Shown here: in pieces, positions 33,073 through 41,488 of the stretch
How positions within the stretch are numbered: position 1 is the stretch's first letter
Layout: the number at the start of each line of letters is the position of its first letter
From: Actinospineispora spinosispora DSM 44797
GTDB taxonomy: Bacteria; Actinomycetota; Actinomycetes; Mycobacteriales; Pseudonocardiaceae
Length of the DNA stretch: 64,000 nucleotides
Direction of reading: 5' to 3'
Assembly (NCBI RefSeq): GCF_000429025.1
Contig: NZ_AUBB01000036.1
Span: forward strand, 18,192-82,191
Position numbers and translations under genes: made by a program
The notes under the pieces: model-generated
Database searches by the model: none
What the model was told of the DNA's origin: nothing
The model's input: only the letters and a program-made list of their open reading frames with translations

Positions 33073-34251
33073 ATGAGTGAGTTCCCGCTGGACGGCATCC
33101 GAGTGCTCGACCTGTCCAGGGCGATCTCCGGGCCCTACGTCGGACGCATGCTGTCCGACCTGGGCGCGGAGGTGGTCAAGGTCGAGGTGCCCGGCACCGA
33201 CATCACCCAGGTGTTCGGGCCGCGCAGCCATGGTCATTCCGGGCTGTACGTACAGCAGAACGCGGGCAAGTCGAACATCTCGATCGACCTGGGCACCGAC
33301 GCCGGGTCCGCGCTGCTGCGTCAGCTCGTCGCCGAGACCGACGTGGTGATCGAGAACTTCCGGCCGGGGATCGTCGACCGGCTCGGCGTCGGCTGGACTG
33401 CGTTGTCCGAGGTCAACCCCGGCCTGGTGATGCTGTCGGTGTCCGGGTTCGGTCAGTGGGGGCCCGAGTCCCGGCGGCAGGCCTATGCGCCGGTGGTGCA
33501 CGCGGAGGCCGGTCTGCTCGGACGGCAGGCCGAGGTCGACGGCGCCGAGCCGAACGACGTGGTCATGGCGCTCGCGGACTCGGTGACCTCGCTGCACGGG
33601 ATGGTCGCGGTGCTGTCCGCATTGCGACTGCGCGACCGGACCGGCGCCGGCCAGTACATCGACCTGAGCATGTTCGAGTCGATGCTGGCCACCGACGACT
33701 ACACGCACTACAGCCTGGAGGGGACCTACCCGGTCTCCCCGGCGACCGGTTCGGTGTTCCAGGCCGCCGGTGGCCCGCTGCTCATCTCGGCGGATCCCAA
33801 GTACCTGTGGCACCGGCTGTCCGCCGCGCACGGCCTGACCGATCCGGACCCGGAGGTCACCGGTCCTCAGCGGTTCGCGAACCGCGCCGAGGTGATCGAG
33901 CAGTGGGTCGCGGGCTTCGCGCAGCGGTCCGAGCTGCTGGCCGCGTTGGAGGCGGCGGGAGTCGCCTGGGCCGAAATCCGCACCCCGGCGACTCTCATGT
34001 CCTCACCTACGATCACCGCGCGCGAGGTCGTCGCACAGGTGGACAACCGGGAGGGCGGCACCCGGCCGGTCATCCGCATGCCGTACCGCTTCTCGGCGGG
34101 CGCGTGCGAGCCGCGCGGCGGCGCGGCGTTCGTCGGTGAGCACAACGCCGAGATCCTGTCCCGCTGGCTCGACCTCGATGGCGAACGCATCGCCGAGCTC
34201 GAACGGTCCGGCGCGCTGCTACCCACCCCGGTCGGCAAGGAGACCCGATGA
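33073..34251 (+). CDS. CaiB/BaiF family (type III) CoA transferase
   Basis: 392 aa from ATG 33073 with GGAG 9 nt upstream. Diagnostic blocks: LDGIRVLDLSRAISGPYVGRMLSDLGAEVVKVE at the N-terminus, DVVIENFRPG, and MALADSVTSLHG carrying the likely catalytic Asp. RTGAGQYIDLSMFESML is the typical core. The enzyme moves CoA between acids and thioesters without ATP, so it would activate the substrate of the acyl-CoA dehydrogenase upstream using another CoA thioester. Overlaps the next gene by 4 nt. Confidence 0.9.
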   Translation: MSEFPLDGIRVLDLSRAISGPYVGRMLSDLGAEVVKVEVPGTDITQVFGPRSHGHSGLYVQQNAGKSNISIDLGTDAGSALLRQLVAETDVVIENFRPGIVDRLGVGWTALSEVNPGLVMLSVSGFGQWGPESRRQAYAPVVHAEAGLLGRQAEVDGAEPNDVVMALADSVTSLHGMVAVLSALRLRDRTGAGQYIDLSMFESMLATDDYTHYSLEGTYPVSPATGSVFQAAGGPLLISADPKYLWHRLSAAHGLTDPDPEVTGPQRFANRAEVIEQWVAGFAQRSELLAALEAAGVAWAEIRTPATLMSSPTITAREVVAQVDNREGGTRPVIRMPYRFSAGACEPRGGAAFVGEHNAEILSRWLDLDGERIAELERSGALLPTPVGKETR

Positions 34252-36014
34252 GACCCGTCCGGATCGGCAACTGCTCCGGGTTCTACGGCGACCGGATCGA
34301 CGCGGCAAGGGAGATGGTCGAGGGCGGGCCGATCGACGTGCTCACCGGCGACTACCTGGCCGAGCTGACCATGCTCATCCTGTGGAAGGCACGGCAGAAG
34401 GACCCGTCGGCGGGTTACGCGCGCACCTTCCTGACCCAGCTGGAGCACGTGCTCGGCACGTGTCTGGACCGGGGCATCCGGATCGTCACCAACGCCGGCG
34501 GCCTCAACCCGTCCGGTCTGACCGAGCAGATCGCCGAGCTCGCCTCCCGGCTCGGGCTCGCGCCGAAGGTCGCCTACCTGACCGGCGACAACCTGGTCGA
34601 CCGGCTGGACGAGCTGCAGGCGGCCGGTGTCGACCTGTCGAACCTGGACACCGGACGCCCGCTCGCCGAGTCCGGCCGCACGGCGATCTCGGCGAACGCC
34701 TACCTGGGCGGCTGGGGCATCGCCGAGTGCCTGTCCCACGGCGCGGACATCGTGGTGTGCCCCCGGGTCACCGACGCCTCGCTGGTCGTCGGGCCGGCCG
34801 CGTGGTGGCACGGCTGGGCGCGCGACGACTTCGACGCGCTCGCCGGGGCGGTCGCCGCCGGGCACGTCATCGAGTGCGGCCCGCAGGCGACCGGCGGCAA
34901 CTACTCGCACCTGGCGGAGATCACCGACCGCCGCTATCCCGGCTTCCCGATCGCCGAGGTCGCCTCGGACGGCTCCAGCGTCATCACCAAGCACGACGAC
35001 ACCGGCGGGCTCGTCTCGGCCGGCACGGTCACCGCGCAGCTGCTGTACGAGATCGGCGCACCCGCGTACCCGAACCCGGACGTCGTCGCGCACTTCGACA
35101 CCCTGGCCCTGACCCAGGAGGCGCCGCACCGGGTGCGGATCAGCGGCTGCACCGGCACTCCGCCACCGCCGACGCTGAAGGTCGCGCTGAACCAGCTGGG
35201 CGGCTACCGCAACACAATGACGCTGGTGCTCACCGGCCTGGATATCGCCGAGCGTGCCGCGTACGCGGAGCAGCTGCTGTTCGAAGTGCTCGGCGGGCGA
35301 GAGAAGTTCGCCGAGACCGACGTCCGGCTGCTGCGCTTCGACCACGCGGACGCGGACACGAACGTCGAAGCGACGGCCCACCTGCGGATCACGGTGAAGG
35401 ACCCGGACAAGCGCAAGGTCGGCAGGGCGTTCTCCAATGCGACGATGGAGCTGGCGCTCGGCGGCTACGCGGGCTTCCACACAACGACCCCGCCCACCCC
35501 GGAGACCGCGTACGGCGTCTACTGGCCCGCCCTGGTCCCGTCCGAACACGTCACCCAGGAAGCGGTCCTGCCCGACGGCACCCGCCGCACCATCCCCCAC
35601 ACCCCGCACACCCCCTCACAACCCCGCGAGTCGGGGAATTCGTCAGAGCGAGTCGGGGAATTCGTCAGCGGCCCGACCGAACGCGCCCCGCTGGGCAATG
35701 TCTGCGCGGCACGGTCCGGTGACAAGGGTGGCAACGCCAACGTCGGACTGTGGACCCGCACCGCCGAGGAGTACGACTGGCTGCGCGCCCACCTCACCGA
35801 GGCGAAGTTACGCGAGCTGCTGCCCGAGGCCGACAAGCTCGCCATACAGCGCTACGAACTGCCGAACCTGTACGCGCTGAACTTCGTGGTCGTGGGCCTG
35901 CTCGGCGAGGGCGTCGCGTCGAGCACCCGCCCGGACCCCCAGGCCAAGGGCCTGGGCGAGTACCTGCGCTCCCGCCTCACAGACATCCCCACCCGCCTGC
36001 TCGGTAAGCGATAA
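34248..36014 (+). CDS. AtuA-like (DUF1446) protein with C-terminal AtuA domain
   Basis: 588 aa from ATG 34248. The N-terminal ~455 residues are the DUF1446 domain (IGNCSGFYGDR, TGDYLAELTM, GADIVVCPRVTDASL, GGNYSH). After a low-complexity linker (about 445-480) a C-terminal domain begins with LGNVCAARSGDKGGNANVGLW. In citronellol-degrading bacteria AtuA is part of the acyclic terpene pathway, but its reaction is not well defined. Here it sits behind a dehydrogenase and a CoA transferase, which supports a role in breakdown of a branched or terpene-like acid. The linker contains a 22-nt tandem duplication that is not a multiple of three. Confidence 0.85.
   Translation: MRPVRIGNCSGFYGDRIDAAREMVEGGPIDVLTGDYLAELTMLILWKARQKDPSAGYARTFLTQLEHVLGTCLDRGIRIVTNAGGLNPSGLTEQIAELASRLGLAPKVAYLTGDNLVDRLDELQAAGVDLSNLDTGRPLAESGRTAISANAYLGGWGIAECLSHGADIVVCPRVTDASLVVGPAAWWHGWARDDFDALAGAVAAGHVIECGPQATGGNYSHLAEITDRRYPGFPIAEVASDGSSVITKHDDTGGLVSAGTVTAQLLYEIGAPAYPNPDVVAHFDTLALTQEAPHRVRISGCTGTPPPPTLKVALNQLGGYRNTMTLVLTGLDIAERAAYAEQLLFEVLGGREKFAETDVRLLRFDHADADTNVEATAHLRITVKDPDKRKVGRAFSNATMELALGGYAGFHTTTPPTPETAYGVYWPALVPSEHVTQEAVLPDGTRRTIPHTPHTPSQPRESGNSSERVGEFVSGPTERAPLGNVCAARSGDKGGNANVGLWTRTAEEYDWLRAHLTEAKLRELLPEADKLAIQRYELPNLYALNFVVVGLLGEGVASSTRPDPQAKGLGEYLRSRLTDIPTRLLGKR
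35626..35669 (+). repeat. Two tandem 22-nt units inside the AtuA-like gene
   Basis: The units 35626-35647 and 35648-35669 (GCGAGTCGGGGAATTCGTCA plus 2 nt) are identical but for the last base. Because 22 is not a multiple of 3, the copies are read in different frames (ESGNSSE, then RVGEFVS). Loss or gain of one copy would shift the frame before the C-terminal domain. Confidence 0.8.
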
Positions 36015-36026
36015 CCCCAGTTCAGG

Positions 36027-36074
36027 ACCCGTGAGTGGCGAGTGGTCTCCCCGGACCACTCGCCACTCACGGGT
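36027..36074. terminator. 21-bp perfect hairpin terminator
   Basis: ACCCGTGAGTGGCGAGTGGTC (36027-36047) pairs perfectly with 36054-36074 across a 6-nt loop, 12 nt after the AtuA-like stop. It belongs to the CGTGAGTG family and separates that operon from icmF. Confidence 0.75.
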
Positions 36075-36183
36075 GTGCATCGAGAGGGAAGTCACTGCGG
36101 CTTCTGTTCTACTTCCGATAGTTTGGTGTCATAGTAAATCGGGTAGTCGATGACGCTTACCTAGCACTGCACGGGGAGACACC

Positions 36184-39100
36184 ATGGAGCTGCACCAGCC
36201 GGTCAATCCGGTCCGCTTCGTCACCGCGGCCAGCCTGTTCGACGGTCACGACGCGGCGATCAACATCATGCGGCGGATCCTGCAGCGCCAGGGCGCCGAG
36301 GTGATCCACCTCGGCCACAACCGCTCGGTCGACGAGGTCGTCGCGGCGGTCATCCAGGAGGACGCCCAGGGTGTGGCGATCAGCTCCTACCAGGGCGGGC
36401 ACGTCGAGTACTTCTCCTACCTGGTCGAGCTGCTGCGCGAACGCGGCGCCGGCCACGTCAAGGTGTACGGCGGTGGCGGCGGCGTCATCGTCCACGAGGA
36501 GATCGAGCTGCTGCACTCGCGCGGCGTCTCCCGCATCTTCTCCCCGGACGACGGCCAGAAGCTCGGCCTGCCCGGCATGATCAACCTGATGATCCGCGAG
36601 TGCGACACGGACCTCAGCGCCGAGCCGCCCTCGGACTATGACGGCGTCTTCACCGGCGAGCCCGCCACACTCGCCCGCGCGCTGACCATGGCCGAGACCG
36701 GCACGCTGCCCGACGAGGTACGCACCCGCATCACCGAGGCCGTGGAACGCCACCCCGTCCCGGTACTGGGCATCACCGGCACCGGCGGTTCCGGTAAGTC
36801 CTCGCTCACCGACGAGCTGGTCCGCCGCTTCCGGCTCGACCAGGAGGACAAGCTGCGCATCGCGGTCCTCGCGGTCGACCCGACCCGGCGCAAGGGCGGC
36901 GGCGCGCTGCTCGGCGACCGGATCCGGATGAACGCGCTGGTCGGCGACCAGGTCTTCTTCCGTTCGCTTGCCACCCGGGGCACGGACGGCGGCCTGCCGG
37001 AACGCCTCGGTGACACGCTCGACGTGCTCAAGGCGGCCGCGTTCGACCTGATCATCGTCGAGACACCGGGTATCGGTCAGGGCGATGCGGGCATCGTGCC
37101 GTTCGCGGACAGCTCGCTGTACGTCATGACACCGGAGTTCGGCGCCGCGTCCCAGCTCGAGAAGATCGACATGCTGGACTTCGCGGACGCCGTGGCGATC
37201 AACAAGTTCGAGCGCCGGGGCGCCGAGGACGCGCGCCGTGACGTGAGCCGGCAGCTGGTCCGCAACCGGGACGCGTTCGGCCAGAGCTGGGAGGACATGC
37301 CGGTCTACGGCACCTCGGCCGCCACGTTCAACGACGACGGCGTCACCGCGCTCTACCACCACCTCACCGACCTGCTGGCCGAACACGGCCTGACGATCGG
37401 TGAGGGCAGGCTGGCCAGGACCGACCGCAAGACCTCGTCCGGGTACGCGGCGGTCATCCCGCCGGAGAAGGTCCGCTACCTGGCCGACATCGCCGAGATC
37501 GTGCGCGGCTACCACAGTGCGACGGCCAAGCACTCCGACGCGGCCAAGCAGCGCCAGGCATTGCGCATCGCCAAGGCCGCGCTGGAGAAGGCCGAGGCCG
37601 ACGCCGGCGGCATCGACGAGGTGCTGAAGTCCGCCGAGAAGGCGCTGCCCGCCGAGTCCGCCGAGCTGCTCGACGAGTGGCCGAGCGTCGTCGAGGACTA
37701 CTCCGGCGACGAGCTGGTCGTGACGATCCGTGACAAGGAGCTGCACACCCAGCTGACCCGCGAGACGCTGTCCGGCAACAAGGTCCGCCGGGTGTCGCTG
37801 CCGAAGTACACCGACGACGCGGAGCTGCTGCGGTTCCTGCGTCGGGAGAACCTGCCCGGCAGGTTCCCGTTCACCGCGGGGGTGTTCCCGTTCAAGCGCG
37901 AGGGCGAGGACCCGGCCCGGATGTTCGCCGGTGAGGGCGACCCGTTCCGCACCAACCGCCGGTTCAAGTATCTGTCCTCGGACTCCGAGGCCAAGCGGCT
38001 GTCCACCGCGTTCGACTCGGTGACGCTGTACGGCCGCGACCCCGGCACCCGGCCCGACGTGTACGGCAAGGTCGGCACCTCGGGTGTCTCGATCGCCACG
38101 CTGGAGGACCTGAAGGCCCTCTACGACGGCTTCGACCTGTGCTCGCCGACCACGTCGGTGTCGATGACGATCAACGGTCCGGCACCGACGATCCTGGCGT
38201 TCTTCCTCAACGCGGCGATCGACCAGCAGTTCGACAAGTTCCGGGAGAAGAACGACCGCGAGCCCAGCGAGGACGAACGCGCCGAGCTCACCGCGTACGC
38301 GCTGGCGAACGTCCGGGGCACGGTGCAGGCCGACATCCTCAAGGAGGACCAGGGCCAGAACACCTGCATCTTCTCCACCGAGTTCTCACTGCGGATGATG
38401 GCCGACATCCAGGAGTGGTTCATCGAGCACAAGGTGCGCAACTTCTACTCGGTGTCCATCTCCGGCTATCACATCGCCGAGGCCGGCGCGAACCCGATCA
38501 GCCAGCTCGCCTTCACTCTCGCCAACGGCTTCACGTTCGTCGAGAGCTACCTGGCGCGCGGCATGGACATCGACGACTTCGCCGGCAACCTGTCGTTCTT
38601 CTTCTCCAACGGCATGGACGCCGAGTACTCGGTCATCGGCCGCGTGGCCCGCCGCATCTGGGCGGTGGCGATGCGTGAGCGCTACGGCGCGAACGAACGG
38701 TCGCAGAAGCTGAAGTACCACGTGCAGACCTCCGGTCGGTCGCTGCACGCGCAGGAGATGAACTTCAACGACATCCGCACCACGCTGCAGGCACTGTGCG
38801 CGCTGTACGACAACGCGAACTCGCTGCACACCAACGCCTACGACGAGGCGGTGACCACTCCGACCGAGTCCTCGGTACGCCGCGCGATGGCCATCCAGCT
38901 GATCATCAACCGGGAGTGGGGCCTGTCGATGAACGAGAACCCGCTGCAGGGTTCGTTCGTCATCGATGAGTTGACCGACCTGGTCGAGGAGGCGGTACTG
39001 CGGGAGTTCGACGCGATCGCCGAACGTGGTGGCGTGCTCGGTGCGATGGAGACCGGCTACCAGCGCGGCAAGATCCAGGACGAGTCGATGCTCTACGAGC

Positions 39101-39417
39101 ACCGCAAGCACGAGGGCACGCTGCCGCTGATCGGCGTGAACACCTTCCTGCGTCCCGGCGCCGACGACGAGGAGCCGCAGACCATCGAGCTGGCGCGGGC
39201 GACCGAGGAGGAGAAGAAGTCCCAGCTGGACCGACTCGCCGACTTCCAGGCCCGCCACAACGACGACGCACCCACCGCGATCCGTCGTCTGCAGGACGCG
39301 GCGGTCGCCGGGGACAACGTCTTCGTCGAGCTGATGAAGGCCGCCAGGGTGTGTTCGCTCGGCCAGCTCACCGAGGCGTTCTTCGAGGTGGGCGGCCAGT
39401 ACCGCCGCAACATGTAG
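36184..39417 (+). CDS. icmF: Fused isobutyryl-CoA mutase IcmF
   Basis: 1077 aa from ATG 36184, with GGGGAG 5-6 nt upstream; the length matches IcmF. Domain order: B12-binding domain (about 8-145, with LFDGHDAAINIMRRIL), a MeaB-like G-protein chaperone (about 190-470) with P-loop GTGGSGKS at 199-206, then the mutase TIM barrel (about 530-1060). The enzyme uses adenosylcobalamin to interconvert isobutyryl-CoA and n-butyryl-CoA. Some members act on isovaleryl/pivalyl-CoA. All three modules look intact. It has its own promoter region after a strong terminator, and would channel branched products of the nearby catabolic genes to beta-oxidation. Confidence 0.95.
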   Translation: MELHQPVNPVRFVTAASLFDGHDAAINIMRRILQRQGAEVIHLGHNRSVDEVVAAVIQEDAQGVAISSYQGGHVEYFSYLVELLRERGAGHVKVYGGGGGVIVHEEIELLHSRGVSRIFSPDDGQKLGLPGMINLMIRECDTDLSAEPPSDYDGVFTGEPATLARALTMAETGTLPDEVRTRITEAVERHPVPVLGITGTGGSGKSSLTDELVRRFRLDQEDKLRIAVLAVDPTRRKGGGALLGDRIRMNALVGDQVFFRSLATRGTDGGLPERLGDTLDVLKAAAFDLIIVETPGIGQGDAGIVPFADSSLYVMTPEFGAASQLEKIDMLDFADAVAINKFERRGAEDARRDVSRQLVRNRDAFGQSWEDMPVYGTSAATFNDDGVTALYHHLTDLLAEHGLTIGEGRLARTDRKTSSGYAAVIPPEKVRYLADIAEIVRGYHSATAKHSDAAKQRQALRIAKAALEKAEADAGGIDEVLKSAEKALPAESAELLDEWPSVVEDYSGDELVVTIRDKELHTQLTRETLSGNKVRRVSLPKYTDDAELLRFLRRENLPGRFPFTAGVFPFKREGEDPARMFAGEGDPFRTNRRFKYLSSDSEAKRLSTAFDSVTLYGRDPGTRPDVYGKVGTSGVSIATLEDLKALYDGFDLCSPTTSVSMTINGPAPTILAFFLNAAIDQQFDKFREKNDREPSEDERAELTAYALANVRGTVQADILKEDQGQNTCIFSTEFSLRMMADIQEWFIEHKVRNFYSVSISGYHIAEAGANPISQLAFTLANGFTFVESYLARGMDIDDFAGNLSFFFSNGMDAEYSVIGRVARRIWAVAMRERYGANERSQKLKYHVQTSGRSLHAQEMNFNDIRTTLQALCALYDNANSLHTNAYDEAVTTPTESSVRRAMAIQLIINREWGLSMNENPLQGSFVIDELTDLVEEAVLREFDAIAERGGVLGAMETGYQRGKIQDESMLYEHRKHEGTLPLIGVNTFLRPGADDEEPQTIELARATEEEKKSQLDRLADFQARHNDDAPTAIRRLQDAAVAGDNVFVELMKAARVCSLGQLTEAFFEVGGQYRRNM

Positions 39418-39570
39418 CCCACCCGGCCTCGGGGGGAGGGGGAGAGGAGTACCCCCACCGACATGGGTGAACGTGCGAAGGTATTACACCAGCTACCGCA
39501 CCTCCTCCCCCGAAGCGTCGTTGATTCAGCGATAGGCGAGTTCAGCTGTGCCCGGAGAGGATCACCGACG

Positions 39571-40152
39571 ATGAAGCAGACCGCTCGGCGTGCCATGCAA
39601 GCCACCGCCGCGCTTGCCGGCATGGCCACGGCGTTCGGCATCCCCGGGACCGCGCTCGCGGCCACTCCCGGTCACGCCGGCCTCGCGCAGGAGCAGGCGC
39701 CCGGCGCCGCACTGAACTCTCCCTCGGCCGCTCCGTCGGCGAATGAGCTGCACAGCTTCCAGCTGCCCTCGCACGGCGTCCCGGTCAAGCGGGACAGCAC
39801 CGACGCCGAAGACCAGTCCAGCTCGGACGAGTACAGCGACGACGGCTACAGCGACCGCGGTTACACCGACAACAACCGCAGCAGCGACAAGGCACGTCAG
39901 CGGGCCAACGCGGACCAACGGGAGAGCGGCAAGCGCGACTCGCACTGCGAGGGCGCGTCGGACGCCGACACCGCGATCGGTTCCAACGGCAACCGGGCGG
40001 ACGACTACCCGGACGCCGATGACTACGACGAGGGCTGCACCGGCTACCACGCCCCCAAGGGCGCGAACGCCTACGACGACGACCAGTACCTCGGCTCCGA
40101 CCAGAGCAAGGGCCGCGGCCGCGACCACTACCAGTTCGGCGGCCTCATCTAG
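39571..40152 (+). CDS. Secreted acidic low-complexity protein, unknown function
   Basis: 193 aa from ATG 39571 with GGAGAGG about 10 nt upstream. The N-terminus is a signal peptide (MKQTARRAM, a hydrophobic segment, then an AxA-type cleavage site near residue 31 in GTALAATPG). The mature part is very rich in Asp, Ser, Tyr, Asn and Gly, with repeats of the D-x-Y/Y-S-D type (about 90-110 and 140-185) and two Cys. This suggests an exported, intrinsically disordered, possibly metal- or wall-binding protein. No homologous domain is recognised. It is followed by a strong terminator, so it is monocistronic. Confidence 0.7.
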   Translation: MKQTARRAMQATAALAGMATAFGIPGTALAATPGHAGLAQEQAPGAALNSPSAAPSANELHSFQLPSHGVPVKRDSTDAEDQSSSDEYSDDGYSDRGYTDNNRSSDKARQRANADQRESGKRDSHCEGASDADTAIGSNGNRADDYPDADDYDEGCTGYHAPKGANAYDDDQYLGSDQSKGRGRDHYQFGGLI

Positions 40153-40166
40153 ACCAACGCGACACG

Positions 40167-40205
40167 ACGGGGCCCTACTCCTTTCCCGTGGGAGTAGGGC
40201 CCCGT
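40167..40205 (+). terminator. 15-bp perfect hairpin terminator
   Basis: ACGGGGCCCTACTCC (40167-40181) pairs perfectly with 40191-40205 around a 9-nt loop, 14 nt after the secreted-protein stop. It does not belong to the CGTGAGTG family. Confidence 0.75.
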
Positions 40206-40237
40206 TGCTGTACCGGGCCACCGATAGGCTGAGAATC

Positions 40238-40561
40238 ATGACTCCGCGCCTGGCTACCGCCTGCCTGTCTCTCAGTTTTCTGCTCGGCCTCGGTCTGCTC
40301 ACCGGCTGTGGCGGTTCCGGTTCGAACACCGACTGCGACCTGGGCGGCTGCACCATCACGTTCGCCCGCAGCGGCGGAACGTCGGTGTCCGTGCTCGGCA
40401 TCGAGGCGAAGCTGGTCGGTGTGCAGAACGGTCAGGCAACGCTCTCGGTGGCCGGCCACGAGGTGAACGTCCCGGTGGGCGGCGAAACCCAGTCCGAGGG
40501 CTTCACGATCCGCGTGGAGCGCCTGACCGACACCGAGGTGGTGGTCCGGGTGACCCACTGA
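40238..40561 (+). CDS. Small putative lipoprotein
   Basis: 107 aa from ATG 40238. The N-terminus is a lipoprotein signal (MTPRLATACLSLSFLLGLG then the lipobox LLTGC with Cys24). After a Gly/Ser spacer the mature domain (about 32-107) is predicted all-beta with regular strands (TITFARSGGTSVSVLG, GQATLSVAGHEVNVPVG, FTIRVERLTDTEVVVRV) and a Cys pair (33, 38). It is expected to be anchored to the outside of the membrane. No function is known. It is convergent with the luciferase-like gene 15 nt away. Confidence 0.72.
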   Translation: MTPRLATACLSLSFLLGLGLLTGCGGSGSNTDCDLGGCTITFARSGGTSVSVLGIEAKLVGVQNGQATLSVAGHEVNVPVGGETQSEGFTIRVERLTDTEVVVRVTH

Positions 40562-40576
40562 GCGCGACCGCCAGGG

Positions 40577-41488
40577 TCAGGTTGCCAGGAGGGCTCGGAC
40601 CTCGGCCACCGCGTCGACGCCCGCCTGCCAGCTCGGCGAGCAGGGCACCAGGGTGAGGCTGTGGGCGCCCGCGTCGACGTAGGGGCGCAGGAAGTCCGCC
40701 ACCTGCGCGGGCGTGCCGGCGGGGCACAGGCGCTCGAACTTCTCGAACGGCAGTTTGTACAGGGCGGCCATCTTCTCCGCGACCAGCTCGCGGGCGACCG
40801 AGGCGTCGTCGGCGAGCCCGCACCACACCTCGAAGCCGTGCCGCGCCGGCACCGGACGGCCCTGCTCCTGGGCGAGCGCCGCGATCTGCCCGGTGAACTC
40901 GGTGAACTTGCGCGCCGAGACGAACATCGCCAGCCAGCCGTCGCCGTAGGAGACGGTCCGGCGGATGGTCGCCTCGGACTTGCCGCCGATCAGGATCGGC
41001 ACCTCGGGCTTCTGCGCCGGCAGCACCGCGCCGGAGGAGATGCTGAAGAACTCCCCCGAGTGATCGACCGTCTCGCCGGTCGCCAGCCGGCGCAGCAAGC
41101 CGAGTGACTCGTCGATCCGACGTCCCCGCGTCGCCGGGTCGACGCCGCAGTTGCTGACCTCGGAGCGGTCCTCGCCACCCACCCCGACGCCGAGGGTCAG
41201 CCGTCCGGGCGCCAGGGAACTGAGCGACGCCAGTGAACGGGCCACGGTCATCGGGTGGCGCAGCGCCAGCTGGTAGACGCCGATCAGGACGGACACCCGA
41301 TCCTCGGTGGCCAGCGCGGTGGCCGCGCCGAGCATGCCGTCGAAGCCGGTGCCACCGTGAAAGCTCACGTGGTCGGCCACCACGACGTGATCGATGCCGG
41401 CGTCGGCGATCCGACCGAGCAGCGCGCGCCGCTCGTCCGGCGCCACGCTGAGGATCTGGTCGTGGACCGACGTGCCGACCTCGAGCAT
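40577..41488 (-). CDS. LLM-class (luciferase-like) F420-dependent oxidoreductase
   Basis: 303 aa, start MLEVGTSVHD at the complement of 41486-41488, with GGAAGG upstream; its ATG overlaps the stop of the preceding dehydrogenase gene (TGATG). The TIM-barrel markers are VVADHVSFHGGTGFDG, the SLASLSSLAPGRLTLGVGVGG segment typical of actinobacterial F420 LLM enzymes, and RIDESLGLLRRL. Such proteins transfer hydride between F420 (or FMN) and an alcohol, ketone or enoyl group. It is last in a four-gene operon for CoA-thioester breakdown and may supply an extra redox step. Confidence 0.85.
   Translation of the reverse strand: MLEVGTSVHDQILSVAPDERRALLGRIADAGIDHVVVADHVSFHGGTGFDGMLGAATALATEDRVSVLIGVYQLALRHPMTVARSLASLSSLAPGRLTLGVGVGGEDRSEVSNCGVDPATRGRRIDESLGLLRRLATGETVDHSGEFFSISSGAVLPAQKPEVPILIGGKSEATIRRTVSYGDGWLAMFVSARKFTEFTGQIAALAQEQGRPVPARHGFEVWCGLADDASVARELVAEKMAALYKLPFEKFERLCPAGTPAQVADFLRPYVDAGAHSLTLVPCSPSWQAGVDAVAEVRALLAT

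Noticed and set aside
39418..39570. Earlier start for the secreted protein at 39463
   Set aside because: The upstream residues carry no signal-peptide features and lack a ribosome site. ATG 39571 has GGAGAGG upstream and begins a proper signal peptide.
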